Source of the DNA: Leifsonia sp. Root1293
GTDB lineage: Bacteria; Actinomycetota; Actinomycetes; Actinomycetales; Microbacteriaceae
Assembly: GCF_001425325.1 (NCBI RefSeq)
Contig: NZ_LMEH01000002.1
Location: 27,005 to 91,004 of the forward strand
Length of the DNA: 64,000 bases
Direction of reading: 5' to 3'
Shown here: positions 27,227-34,699 of the stretch, piece after piece
Position numbering within the stretch: position 1 is the first letter of the stretch
Layout: each line of letters opens with the position of its first letter
Translations under genes and position numbers: made by a program
Notes under the pieces: generated by a model
The model's database searches: none
What the model was told of the DNA's origin: nothing
Seen by the model: only the letters and a program-made list of their open reading frames with translations

Positions 27227-28690
27227 CTAGATCAGGTACTGCGAGAGGCCGCGCTTGAGGAACCGGCCGTCGCCCTTGGCGCCCAGGTACTGGTTGTCGT
27301 CGACCACGACCTTGCCGCGCGAGATGACGGTATCGACGTGCCCGTCGATCTCGTATCCCTCCCAGGCCGAGTGGTCCATGTTCATGTGGTGGGTCCTGCC
27401 GGTCGGCTTGCCGGATTCATCGACGGGCAGGCCGATGGAGGTGTGGCCGTCGGGGTCGTAGACGACGATGTCGGCATCCGCCCCGGGCTGGATCACGCCC
27501 TTCTGCCCGTACAGTCCGAACATCCGCGCCGGGGTGGTGCTGGTCAGCTCCACCCAGCGCTCGAGGGTGATCTCGCCCGTCACGACGCCCTGGTACATCA
27601 GGTCCATGCGGTGCTCGATCGAGCCGATGCCGTTGGGGATCTTGCGGAAGTCGCCGAGGCCGAGTTCCTTCTGGTCCTTCATGCAGAACGGGCAGTGGTC
27701 GGTCGAGACCATCTGCACGTCGTTCGTGCGCAGCGATTGCCACATCGCGTCCTGGTGGCCCTCCTCCCGCGAACGCAGCGGCGTCGAGCAGACCCACTTG
27801 GCGCCTTCGAAGGCACCCCACTTCTCGCTCACCGCGCCGAGCTGCTCCTCGAGGGAGAGGTAGAGGTACTGCGGGCAGGTCTCGGCGAAGACGTTCTGGC
27901 CCTTGTCACGGGCCCACGCGACCTGCTCGACGGCCTGCTTGGCGCTCACGTGCACGACGTAGAGCGGGGCTCCGGTGAGCTTCGCCAGCATGATCGCCCG
28001 GTGCGTCGCCTCCTCCTCCATCTCCCAGGCCCTGGCCTTGCCGTGGTAGAACGGGTCGGTCTTGCGCTGCTCGACGAGCTGCGCGGCGAGAACGTCGATG
28101 GCTGGACCGTTCTCGGCGTGCATCATCGTGAGCATGCCGGTGTCGCGGGAGAGCTGCATGGCCTTGAGAATCTGCGCGTCGTCCGAGTAGAAGACGCCCG
28201 GGTAGGCCATGAAGAGCTTGAAGCTCGAGATGCCCTCGTCGACCAGCCCGCGCATGGCGAGGAGCGACTCGTCGTTCACGTCGCCCACGATCTGGTGGAA
28301 TCCATAGTCGATGGCGCAGTTTCCGGCGGCTTTCTCGTGCCAGGCGGCGAGGCCGTCCTGGATCTTCTGGCCGTAGGTCTGCACGGCGAAGTCGACGATG
28401 CTCGTGGTTCCGCCCCAGGCGGCCGCCCGGGTTCCGGTCTCGAAGGTGTCCGATGCCTCGGTGCCGCCGAACGGCAGCTGCATGTGCGTGTGCGCGTCGA
28501 TCCCACCCGGGATCACGTACTTGCCGGCGGCGTCGATGACAGTGTCGACGGATGCCGCCACATCGGTGCCGAGCAGCATGCTGCCGGGCTCCAGCACCGC
28601 GGTGATGCGCTCCCCGTCGATGAGCACGTCGGCCCGGGCGCGGCCGGTGGCGCTGACCACGGTGCCGTTGGTGATGAGAGTCGTTGCCAT
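27227..28690 (-). CDS. hydA: Dihydropyrimidinase (D-hydantoinase)
   Basis: A 487-residue cyclic amidohydrolase that opens dihydrouracil, dihydrothymine or hydantoins to carbamoyl amino acids. Metal ligands are visible: HTH in GGIDAHTHMQLPFGG near 57-71, the carboxylated lysine in GISSFKLFMAYPGVF near 155, MHAENG near 190, YVVHVSAKQ near 240 and the aspartate in VSTDHCPF near 315. Start supported by GGAG 6-7 bases upstream. It follows the ureidopropionase gene by 21 bases and precedes the LLM gene by 8. Allantoinase is less likely given the company of ureidopropionase and MmsA. Confidence 0.92.
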   Translation of the reverse strand: MATTLITNGTVVSATGRARADVLIDGERITAVLEPGSMLLGTDVAASVDTVIDAAGKYVIPGGIDAHTHMQLPFGGTEASDTFETGTRAAAWGGTTSIVDFAVQTYGQKIQDGLAAWHEKAAGNCAIDYGFHQIVGDVNDESLLAMRGLVDEGISSFKLFMAYPGVFYSDDAQILKAMQLSRDTGMLTMMHAENGPAIDVLAAQLVEQRKTDPFYHGKARAWEMEEEATHRAIMLAKLTGAPLYVVHVSAKQAVEQVAWARDKGQNVFAETCPQYLYLSLEEQLGAVSEKWGAFEGAKWVCSTPLRSREEGHQDAMWQSLRTNDVQMVSTDHCPFCMKDQKELGLGDFRKIPNGIGSIEHRMDLMYQGVVTGEITLERWVELTSTTPARMFGLYGQKGVIQPGADADIVVYDPDGHTSIGLPVDESGKPTGRTHHMNMDHSAWEGYEIDGHVDTVISRGKVVVDDNQYLGAKGDGRFLKRGLSQYLI

Positions 28691-28711
28691 GGTTCGCTCC
28701 TTCGCGGTCGG

Positions 28712-29593
28712 CTACGGCTTCGGAATGGACGTGTAGGACTCCGGGCGACGGTCCCGGTAGAACTGCCAGTTGTTGCGCACCTGCCTGATCATGTCCATGT
28801 CGAGGTCGCGCACCACGACCTCCTCGTGGTCCTCGGAGCCGTACTCGCCGACGATGTTGCCCTGCGGATCGACGAACTGGCTCTTGCCGTAGAAGTTCAC
28901 CGCCAGATCGCCGTACTCGTTGTCCTCGAGGCCGACGCGGTTTGCTGCGGCCACGAAGTAGCCGTTCGCAGCGGCGGCTGCCGGCTGCTCGATCTCCCAG
29001 AGGCGGTTCGACAGACCGGGCTTCGTGGCGTTCGGGTTGAACACGATCTGGGCCCCGTTGAGACCGAGCTCGCGCCAGCCCTCGGGGAAGTGCCTGTCGT
29101 AGCAGATGTAGACGCCGATCTTGCCGACGGCGGTGTCGAACACCGGATAGCCGAGGTTGCCCGGGCGGAAGTAGAACTTCTCCCAGAACCGATCGAGGTT
29201 GGGGATGTGGTGCTTGCGGTAGGAGCCGAGGATGGTGCCGTCGGAGTCGACGACGACAGCGGTGTTGTAGTAGACGCCCGGCTGCTCCTCCTCGTAGATG
29301 GGGAGGATCATGACCATGTCGAGCTCCTTGGCGAGCGCCGCGAAGCGCTGCACGATGGGGCCATCGGCCGGCTCGGCGTAGTCGTAGTACTTGGCGTCCT
29401 CGGTGATGCCGAAGTACGGACCGTAGAACAGTTCCTGGAAGCAGATGACCTGGGCACCCTGCTCCTTCGCCTCGCGGGCGAACTGCTCGTGCTTGGCGAT
29501 CATCGATTCCTTGTCGCCCGTCCAGGTCGTCTGGGTGATCGCTGCTCGCACGGTGTTCGTGCTGGTACTCGTGCTGTTGCTGACGTTGGTCAT
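28712..29593 (-). CDS. Nitrilase-family beta-ureidopropionase (N-carbamoyl-beta-alanine amidohydrolase)
   Basis: A 293-residue carbon-nitrogen hydrolase. The catalytic triad can be read as Glu in CFQELFYGPYF (about residue 53), Lys in YRKHHIPN (about 131) and Cys in GVYICYDRHFPEGWRELG (about 162). The motif set and adjacent dihydropyrimidinase indicate hydrolysis of N-carbamoyl-beta-alanine or N-carbamoyl-3-aminoisobutyrate to the amino acid, CO2 and ammonia. GGAGG lies 9 bases before the ATG. First gene of the operon. The Ser/Thr-rich first 12 residues are an unusual extension. Confidence 0.88.
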   Translation of the reverse strand: MTNVSNSTSTSTNTVRAAITQTTWTGDKESMIAKHEQFAREAKEQGAQVICFQELFYGPYFGITEDAKYYDYAEPADGPIVQRFAALAKELDMVMILPIYEEEQPGVYYNTAVVVDSDGTILGSYRKHHIPNLDRFWEKFYFRPGNLGYPVFDTAVGKIGVYICYDRHFPEGWRELGLNGAQIVFNPNATKPGLSNRLWEIEQPAAAAANGYFVAAANRVGLEDNEYGDLAVNFYGKSQFVDPQGNIVGEYGSEDHEEVVVRDLDMDMIRQVRNNWQFYRDRRPESYTSIPKP

Positions 29594-29784
29594 GACCGGT
29601 TGCCTCCACGAAAGGATCTGCCGGCGATGGCGGTTCTACTTGCGTCACCAACGCCGAGGGTTGAAGCCGAACCGGACTTCTTCGTCCGTTCTGTTATTGT
29701 TCGGCGTAAACATTTCTCTTTTGTTTCACTGTGTGACGTACGTGTAAGTCATTGTGGTTCCCCACCTCCCGGAGGGCAAGACCC
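29594..29784. promoter_or_regulatory. AT-rich divergent promoter region of the pyrimidine operon and its MocR regulator
   Basis: The stretch 29685-29760 is clearly more AT-rich than its surroundings, with TTGTTATTG-like, CTTTTGTTTC and GTAAACATTTC segments and an 8-bp palindrome ACGTACGT (29737-29744). A possible plus-strand promoter is TTGTTT (29722-29727) with GTAAGT (29745-29750). The MocR product probably binds here to control the divergent operon. Confidence 0.5.
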
Positions 29785-31185
29785 ATGCACGATGAAGCCA
29801 TGCACTCGTGGATCCAGCACATCGACGGGTCATCGCCTCGAGACATCGCGGCCTCGATCGCGCGCCAGATCACCTCGGGCGAGCTCGCGCCCGGTGATCG
29901 CCTGCCCACGGTGCGGGATGTCGCGAGCGAGATCGGAGTGAGCCCGGCCACGGTCAGCCATGCGTGGCAGGCTCTCGCGCGCGCCGGCCTCATCGTCTCC
30001 CGCGGGCGTGCAGGCAGTTTCGTCCGCAGCACGGATGCTGCCTGGCTGCCTCCCCGCACGCAGGGCCTGGCCGGTCATCCCGGAGACGCCAGGCTCGACC
30101 TGTCGCGCGGCACCCCCGACCCCCTCCTGCTGCCGGGCCTCACCCGCGCGCTCGCTCGGGTGTCCGCCGGTGCGCACAGCGCCCAGACCTCGAGCTACCA
30201 CGATCTCCCGCTCATTCCGGAGCTCGAGGGGGTGCTGCGTGCAGCCTGGCCCTACCCGGCCGAGGCGATCACGGTCGTCGACGGCGCCCTCGACGCCGTC
30301 TCACGCGCACTCGAATCCGTCGTGCGTTTCGGCGACCGGGTGGTCGTGGAGAGCCCGGGGTTCCCGCCCTTCTTCGACCTGATCGACGCCCTCGGGGCCG
30401 ACCGGGTGCCCGTCGCGCTCGACGACGACGGCATCCTGCCCGCCTCTCTCGCCGCCGCGCTCGGAACGCATCCGAGTGCCGTCATCCTGCAGCCCCGTGC
30501 CCAGAACCCGACGGGTGCGTCGATGTCCCGCGCTCGCGCCGAGGAGCTGGCGCGGATCATCCGCAGCCATCCGAACGGCGCCGACGCGACCGTGATCGAG
30601 GACGACCACTCCGGGCAGATCTCGACGTCGGGCGACGTGAGTCTCGGCGAGTGGCTGCCCGACCAGGTACTGCACGTGCGCAGCTTCTCGAAATCGCACG
30701 GCCCCGACCTGCGCATCGCCGCACTGGGTGGCCCCACCCGCATCGTCGATCGCATCGTCGCACGACGGATGCTGGGGCCCGGGTGGACCTCGCGCATGAC
30801 GCAGCGCATCCTCTACGACCTCCTGACCGACGGCCAGTCCATCGACGAGGTGGCCGAGGCGCGGCGTCAGTACTACACGCGCCAGCGAGCGCTCGCGGCA
30901 GGGCTCGGAGCCTGGGGCATCGCATCACCAATGCGCTCGGACGGCATCAACACCTGGCTGCCCGTCGCCGACGAGCGCTCGGCGCTGGTGCAGCTGGCGG
31001 CCGTCGGCATCAGGGTCGCTGCCGGTTCCGCCTTCATGGCGACCGACGTTCCCGGTGCGCCCGCCTTCGTGCGCGTGACGGCCGGACTGGTGCGCGACGA
31101 CCCCACCGACGTCGCCGCGGCGCTCGCCGCAGCAGCCCTGCCGCATCCGCCCGGATCGCACTCACTCGGATCGCGCTGGTCCTAG
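29785..31185 (+). CDS. MocR-family regulator (GntR DNA-binding domain fused to aminotransferase-like domain)
   Basis: A 466-residue protein. Residues 15-85 form a GntR winged helix (ASIARQITSGELAPGDRLPTVRDVASEIGVSPATVSHAWQAL) and the rest is a fold-type-I aminotransferase-like domain. LQPRAQNPTGASMS (near 235) and the PLP-lysine segment RSFSKSHGPDLRIAALGG (near 300) are present, so PLP binding is likely. The ATG at 29785 has GGAGGG 8 bases upstream. An ATG five codons later is less well placed. Divergent orientation suggests it senses an amine or amino-acid intermediate, such as beta-alanine, and controls the pyrimidine-type operon. Confidence 0.88.
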   Translation: MHDEAMHSWIQHIDGSSPRDIAASIARQITSGELAPGDRLPTVRDVASEIGVSPATVSHAWQALARAGLIVSRGRAGSFVRSTDAAWLPPRTQGLAGHPGDARLDLSRGTPDPLLLPGLTRALARVSAGAHSAQTSSYHDLPLIPELEGVLRAAWPYPAEAITVVDGALDAVSRALESVVRFGDRVVVESPGFPPFFDLIDALGADRVPVALDDDGILPASLAAALGTHPSAVILQPRAQNPTGASMSRARAEELARIIRSHPNGADATVIEDDHSGQISTSGDVSLGEWLPDQVLHVRSFSKSHGPDLRIAALGGPTRIVDRIVARRMLGPGWTSRMTQRILYDLLTDGQSIDEVAEARRQYYTRQRALAAGLGAWGIASPMRSDGINTWLPVADERSALVQLAAVGIRVAAGSAFMATDVPGAPAFVRVTAGLVRDDPTDVAAALAAAALPHPPGSHSLGSRWS

Positions 31186-31200
31186 GCGTCGCATCGACGC

Positions 31201-31252
31201 TTGACACGAAGGTCGAGTCGTGGTTGGTTAACTACACAAGTAACTAACCAAC
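31201..31252 (+). promoter_or_regulatory. Promoter with overlapping YtrA-type operator
   Basis: A consensus TTGACA (31201-31206) is followed by a 30-bp palindrome at 31223-31252. The outer arms GTTGGTTA and TAACCAAC are perfect, 11 of 13 bases match overall, and the centre is ACAA. The palindrome covers the expected -10 and start region, so the regulator encoded just downstream would repress its own operon. Confidence 0.75.
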
Positions 31253-31285
31253 GAGGTTGCGAGCCTTCGCAGCAGAGTGGACAGA

Positions 31286-31645
31286 ATGGACGACTCCCGT
31301 CCGATCTTTCTCCAGATCGCCGAACAGGTCGAGAACGACATCATCGATGGCGTCCTCGCCGAGAACGAACAGATCCCGTCGATCAACGAGTTCGCCGCCT
31401 TCCACCGGATCAATCCAGCCACAGCCCTGAAGGGGGTGAACCGGCTGGTCGACACCGGAATCGTGGTGAAGCGGCGAGGGATCGGCATGTTCGTGGTGGA
31501 GGGTGCTCGCGCCCGACTGGTGGAGCGTCGCCGGGCCGAGTTCGCCGCCCAGTACATCAGGCCGCTCATCATCGAGGCACTCAAGCTCGGCATCGACGTG
31601 GAACACCTCGCGGAGCTCATCCGCTCGGAAAGGACGCAATCATGA
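31286..31645 (+). CDS. GntR-family transcriptional repressor, YtrA subfamily
   Basis: A 119-residue regulator: an N-terminal winged helix-turn-helix (residues 5-70: PIFLQIAEQVENDIIDGVL, then NEFAAFHRINPATALKGVNRLVDTG) and a short two-helix C-terminal dimerisation part, the size and layout of the YtrA subfamily. Such repressors sit first in operons for ABC exporters and respond to cell-envelope stress. The stop overlaps the ATPase start (ATGA). I chose ATG 31286. A GTG three codons earlier (31277) is possible. Confidence 0.88.
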   Translation: MDDSRPIFLQIAEQVENDIIDGVLAENEQIPSINEFAAFHRINPATALKGVNRLVDTGIVVKRRGIGMFVVEGARARLVERRRAEFAAQYIRPLIIEALKLGIDVEHLAELIRSERTQS

Positions 31646-32547
31646 CTGACACCGCTGTTCAGGCGCGTGGGCTCACCAAGCGGTACGGCGATTTCACCGC
31701 CGTCGACGCCGTCGATCTGACGATCGAGCCTGACCGCATCTACGGACTCCTCGGCCGCAACGGGGCCGGGAAGACCACGATCATGCAGATGCTCACGGGC
31801 CAGCTGTTCCCGAACGACGGCACGCTGCAGGTCTTCGGCCGTGAGCCGGCCGAGCACGCCGACGTGCTGCGCAGACTGTGCTTCATCGCGGAGTCCCAGC
31901 GCTACCCCGATATGTTCACGGCGGCGGACGTCTTCGCGGCAGCTCCCTGGTTCTATGAGAACTGGGACGCCGACTTCGCGACGCGGTTGATCGCCGACTT
32001 CCGGCTGCCGGTCAAGCGACGCATCAAGAAGCTCTCCCGGGGCCAGTTGTCGGCCGTCGGCGTGATCGTCGGGCTCGCGTCACGCGCCCCGCTCACCTTC
32101 TTCGATGAGCCCTACCTCGGGCTCGACGCCGTGGCGCGGCAGATCTTCTACGACCGCCTGCTCGAGGACTACGCCGAGCACCCGCGAACGATCGTGCTGT
32201 CCACTCACCTGATCGACGAGGTCGCCAACCTCTTGGAGCACGTCATCCTCATCGACCAGGGGCGCATCATCCTCGACCGCGACGCGGAGGAGGTGCGGGG
32301 CTCGGCGTCCACGGTCGCCGGCCCGAGCGCCGCCATCGAGACCTTCGTCGCCGACCGGCCGGTGATCGGCCGGCAGGCACTCGGAGGGCTGGCATCCGTC
32401 ACCATCGACGGCAGGCTCTCGTCGTCCGACCGTCAGCACGCAGCCGAGCTCGGCCTGGAACTGGCGCCGGTCTCGCTGCAGCAGCTCATCATCCACCTCA
32501 CCGGCGGCGCGCTCGCCGGCACCTCAGAAGGAGAGGAAGCAGCATGA
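31642..32547 (+). CDS. ABC transporter ATPase (YtrB-like)
   Basis: A 301-residue ATPase with Walker A GRNGAGKTT near 36-44, signature LSRGQLSAVGVIVGLA near 132 and Walker B LTFFDEPYLGLD near 151. The LSRGQ form of the signature is usual in the YtrB/EcfA-like exporters linked to GntR repressors. The C-terminal 90 residues are an accessory domain. It is sandwiched by ATGA overlaps between the repressor and the membrane subunit. Substrate unknown, and resistance or envelope maintenance is typical. Confidence 0.9.
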   Translation: MTDTAVQARGLTKRYGDFTAVDAVDLTIEPDRIYGLLGRNGAGKTTIMQMLTGQLFPNDGTLQVFGREPAEHADVLRRLCFIAESQRYPDMFTAADVFAAAPWFYENWDADFATRLIADFRLPVKRRIKKLSRGQLSAVGVIVGLASRAPLTFFDEPYLGLDAVARQIFYDRLLEDYAEHPRTIVLSTHLIDEVANLLEHVILIDQGRIILDRDAEEVRGSASTVAGPSAAIETFVADRPVIGRQALGGLASVTIDGRLSSSDRQHAAELGLELAPVSLQQLIIHLTGGALAGTSEGEEAA

Positions 32548-33305
32548 CCAGCGTCGTCGCCCCACCGGCCACCCGCACGGAGACCCGATCACGGGCCCAC
32601 GAGATCTGGCGCATCGTCAGGCTGCACTGCATCAATCCCTCGGTGTTCTTCGGCATCCCGCTGATCATCCTCGCGGGCGCCTGGGCGATCGTGATGGTCA
32701 TCGGCCTGATCGCCAGGGGCGCCGGAGCCGCCCCGGGCGATCTCGAGGACATGCGGTACAGCTGGGCGGTCATCTCGCCGCAGTGGTACCTCGTCGTCGT
32801 CGGCGTGCAGGCCGTCGGCCTGACGTTCTCGTTCGCCCTCGGCTTCGGCGCCACGCGCCGGGACTTCTGGCTCGGCACAGCCGCCATGTTCGGACTCGTC
32901 TCCGTGCTGTTCGCCGCGATCATCGCGACCCTCGTGCAGCTCGAGATCGCCACGAACGGATGGGGGCTCGGCGTGCACATGTTCGACGCGCTCTGGTACG
33001 GACAGGGCTGGCTGACCGATTTCTACACGGCCTTCGCCCTGCAGGCGCTCGTGCTCTTCATCGGAGCCGGCGTGACCACGATCTACATGCGGTGGCGCAT
33101 TCCCGGCATGCTCATCGTCACGGCGGGGTTCGCGGTCCTCCTCCTCGGCGGCATCGCCTGGGCCACGCTGACGAGCAGCTGGGCCGCCGTCTTCTCCTGG
33201 TTCGCAAGCCTCGGCCTGATCGGGGTGTTCAGCCTCGTGCTCGCGATCGCCGCGATCTGCGCCGTCGGCGGCTACATCGTCATCCGCCGGGCGACTCCGC
33301 GCTAG
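32544..33305 (+). CDS. ABC transporter membrane subunit
   Basis: A 253-residue membrane protein with about six hydrophobic segments: near 34-56 (FFGIPLIILAGAWAIVMVIGL), 85-105, 120-140, 165-185, 195-215 and 220-245. There is a short polar N-terminus. It overlaps the ATPase gene by ATGA and completes the repressor-ATPase-permease operon. No sequence motif fixes the substrate. Confidence 0.82.
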   Translation: MTSVVAPPATRTETRSRAHEIWRIVRLHCINPSVFFGIPLIILAGAWAIVMVIGLIARGAGAAPGDLEDMRYSWAVISPQWYLVVVGVQAVGLTFSFALGFGATRRDFWLGTAAMFGLVSVLFAAIIATLVQLEIATNGWGLGVHMFDALWYGQGWLTDFYTAFALQALVLFIGAGVTTIYMRWRIPGMLIVTAGFAVLLLGGIAWATLTSSWAAVFSWFASLGLIGVFSLVLAIAAICAVGGYIVIRRATPR

Positions 33306-33347
33306 GAGGCGCCGCCGCTCGCCGACCTCGCGCTCCCCGTCGCCACC

Positions 33348-33380
33348 TGTGGTCGCTTCGCCCCGCGCGAAGCGACCACA
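33348..33380. repeat. Perfect 13-bp inverted repeat between convergent genes
   Basis: TGTGGTCGCTTCG (33348-33360) and its complement (33368-33380) flank a 7-base loop. A second interrupted pairing (TCGCCA/TGGCGA) lengthens the stem. A related third arm, GCGGCCACAACCGGCGAG, follows at about 33406-33423. It probably acts as a bidirectional terminator and looks like a dispersed element. Confidence 0.65.
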
Positions 33381-33429
33381 ACTGGCGAGGCGCGACGGGG
33401 GGAGCGGCCACAACCGGCGAGCGGATGCC

Positions 33430-34419
33430 TCACCGGGTCGGCGACGGGCGCACCGGTGACAGTCGCGCTCGCAATGCCGACAGCCACGAGGCCGGCAACA
33501 CCTCTCGGGCGCCCGGCAGACGATGAGCCAGCGCTCGACCGTCCAGCATCGCGGGGAGCTCGGCCGGCAGGCCGACGGCAGCGGCGAACCCCTCGACGGT
33601 GGCGTTCGAGAACTCCGGTGGGTCAATGAACGGGCGGAGGCGCTGGGCACCGGCGCCATCGAGCCCGAAGGCCCGCACCATGCGGTCGAAGTCCGGCGGC
33701 GGGTCGGCGATCTCGAGGAGGGCATCGCGCACGATGCGGCCATCGGCATCCGTCACGGATCCGTCGCTCGGGTCGACCCACCACCAGTGCTCGCCCCACC
33801 GGTGGACGATACGGCCGGCGGCATCCCAGGCGCCGAAGCCGCCGTGCACGCCATTGCTCCAGAGCAGTGAGGCACGGGAGGGCATCGCGTGCCAGGCCAT
33901 GATCAGCATCCCGGCATCGTGCGGCGCCACGATCACCTCGCCCCCTCCCACGGGAGCAGCGACCACGCCGAAGCCGACGGATCTCGCGACGAGGGCGGCA
34001 TCCATCGCGCGGGGCTCCGCCGAGAACCACACCACGCGAGGTGGCGCGAACGAGCCGAAGGGGAACTCGTACTGCTCGCCGATCACGTACCCGGTGCGAT
34101 TGCGATCGACGATCACGCGAGCCCCGAGTCGGCGGCTCAGCGCCTCGAATCCGGCTCTCGACGCACGCTCCTCGAGCCGGAACCCGCGTTCACCCCGCGG
34201 CGCGACGACCACAGGGCGCCCACCGACGCGAGCCAGGATGCGGGCTTCGACCGTGCGCGACTCGACGTCGTACCGGACGAGGGAGGGATGCCCCTCCCGG
34301 CGCAGGTGCTCGCGCACGACGTCGAGCGCCGTGTCGTCGACGCCGACGCACAGCAGTTCGCACACCTCGAACTCAGCCATGAGCCGCCCCTCGCGTGCCG
34401 GCATCCGGGAAGCCGTCAT
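33430..34419 (-). CDS. Uncharacterised protein
   Basis: A 329-residue protein I do not recognise. It has no signal peptide or membrane segment. It contains clusters of tryptophan (EHWWWVDPSDGSVTD near 230) and repeated AAPVGGGEVIVAPHDAG / RPVVVAPRGERG hairpin-like stretches that suggest a mostly beta fold. Start: ATG 34419 stands 7 bases after a TACGCT box (leaderless rule). ATG 34380, giving MAEFEVCELL, has GAGGGG upstream and is a real alternative. It is convergent with the ABC exporter operon and divergent from the deazaflavin importer. Confidence 0.6.
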   Translation of the reverse strand: MTASRMPAREGRLMAEFEVCELLCVGVDDTALDVVREHLRREGHPSLVRYDVESRTVEARILARVGGRPVVVAPRGERGFRLEERASRAGFEALSRRLGARVIVDRNRTGYVIGEQYEFPFGSFAPPRVVWFSAEPRAMDAALVARSVGFGVVAAPVGGGEVIVAPHDAGMLIMAWHAMPSRASLLWSNGVHGGFGAWDAAGRIVHRWGEHWWWVDPSDGSVTDADGRIVRDALLEIADPPPDFDRMVRAFGLDGAGAQRLRPFIDPPEFSNATVEGFAAAVGLPAELPAMLDGRALAHRLPGAREVLPASWLSALRARLSPVRPSPTR

Positions 34420-34426
34420 CGGGTCC

Positions 34427-34432
34427 AGCGTA
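34427..34432 (-). promoter_or_regulatory. -10 element of the uncharacterised gene (leaderless)
   Basis: TACGCT on the minus strand ends 7 bases before the ATG at 34419. Confidence 0.4.
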
Positions 34433-34553
34433 GGAGAGCGGAGGCGCCGATGCCCGCCCCACTCGGGGGAACGGCCGCCGCATCCTGGCGTGACCACCAT
34501 CGCCGCCCGCGAAGAACGAGGGTGCGGCCATGATGGACCTGAGCAGGTCGCGC

Positions 34554-34559
34554 TAGAAT
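34554..34559 (+). promoter_or_regulatory. -10 element of the deazaflavin importer operon
   Basis: TAGAAT is a near-consensus -10 box. No good -35 is visible. Transcription would start near 34566 and leave a leader of about 130 bases before the binding-protein gene. Confidence 0.5.
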
Positions 34560-34571
34560 CGTGCACAGACC

Positions 34572-34694
34572 ACCGGTTGGCTTTGACCGGTTGCGCCGGC
34601 TTGGACTTGAGCCGCAGGTCGCCCGGGGATCGCGTCGAATGAGCGCGACTGTCCGGGTACGATCCCTCGTCCTGTCGCTGCACCCTTCCGGAGG
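34572..34694 (+). ncRNA. Structured 5' leader, candidate cis-regulatory RNA
   Basis: Three hairpins can be drawn. Hairpin 1: ACCGGT/ACCGGT around loop TGGCTTTG (34572-34591). Hairpin 2: CGGCT/AGCCG around loop TGGACTTG (34597-34614). The loops are near-identical while the stems differ in sequence but both pair. Hairpin 3: GGGATCG/CGATCCC (34626-34632 with 34660-34666), with an inner GTCG/CGAC stem. Bases 34665-34668 (CCTC) can instead pair with GAGG of the ribosome binding site at 34690-34694, so hairpin 3 and masking of that site compete. This is not a cobalamin or FMN riboswitch as far as I can read. Confidence 0.45.
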
Positions 34695-34699
34695 CCATC

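Noticed and set aside
27227..28690. Allantoinase
   Set aside because: Same superfamily, but neighbouring ureidopropionase, transaminase and MmsA indicate dihydropyrimidine breakdown.
27185..29941. 918-codon open frame on the plus strand
   Set aside because: It lies antisense to hydantoinase and ureidopropionase, which have clear motifs. Its translation is low-complexity (Val/Asp/Arg/His-rich) as expected for a high-GC shadow frame.
34561..34694. Cobalamin or FMN riboswitch
   Set aside because: The conserved cobalamin box (GCCACTG region) and the FMN-aptamer core were looked for and are not there. The hairpins seen do not fit either fold.
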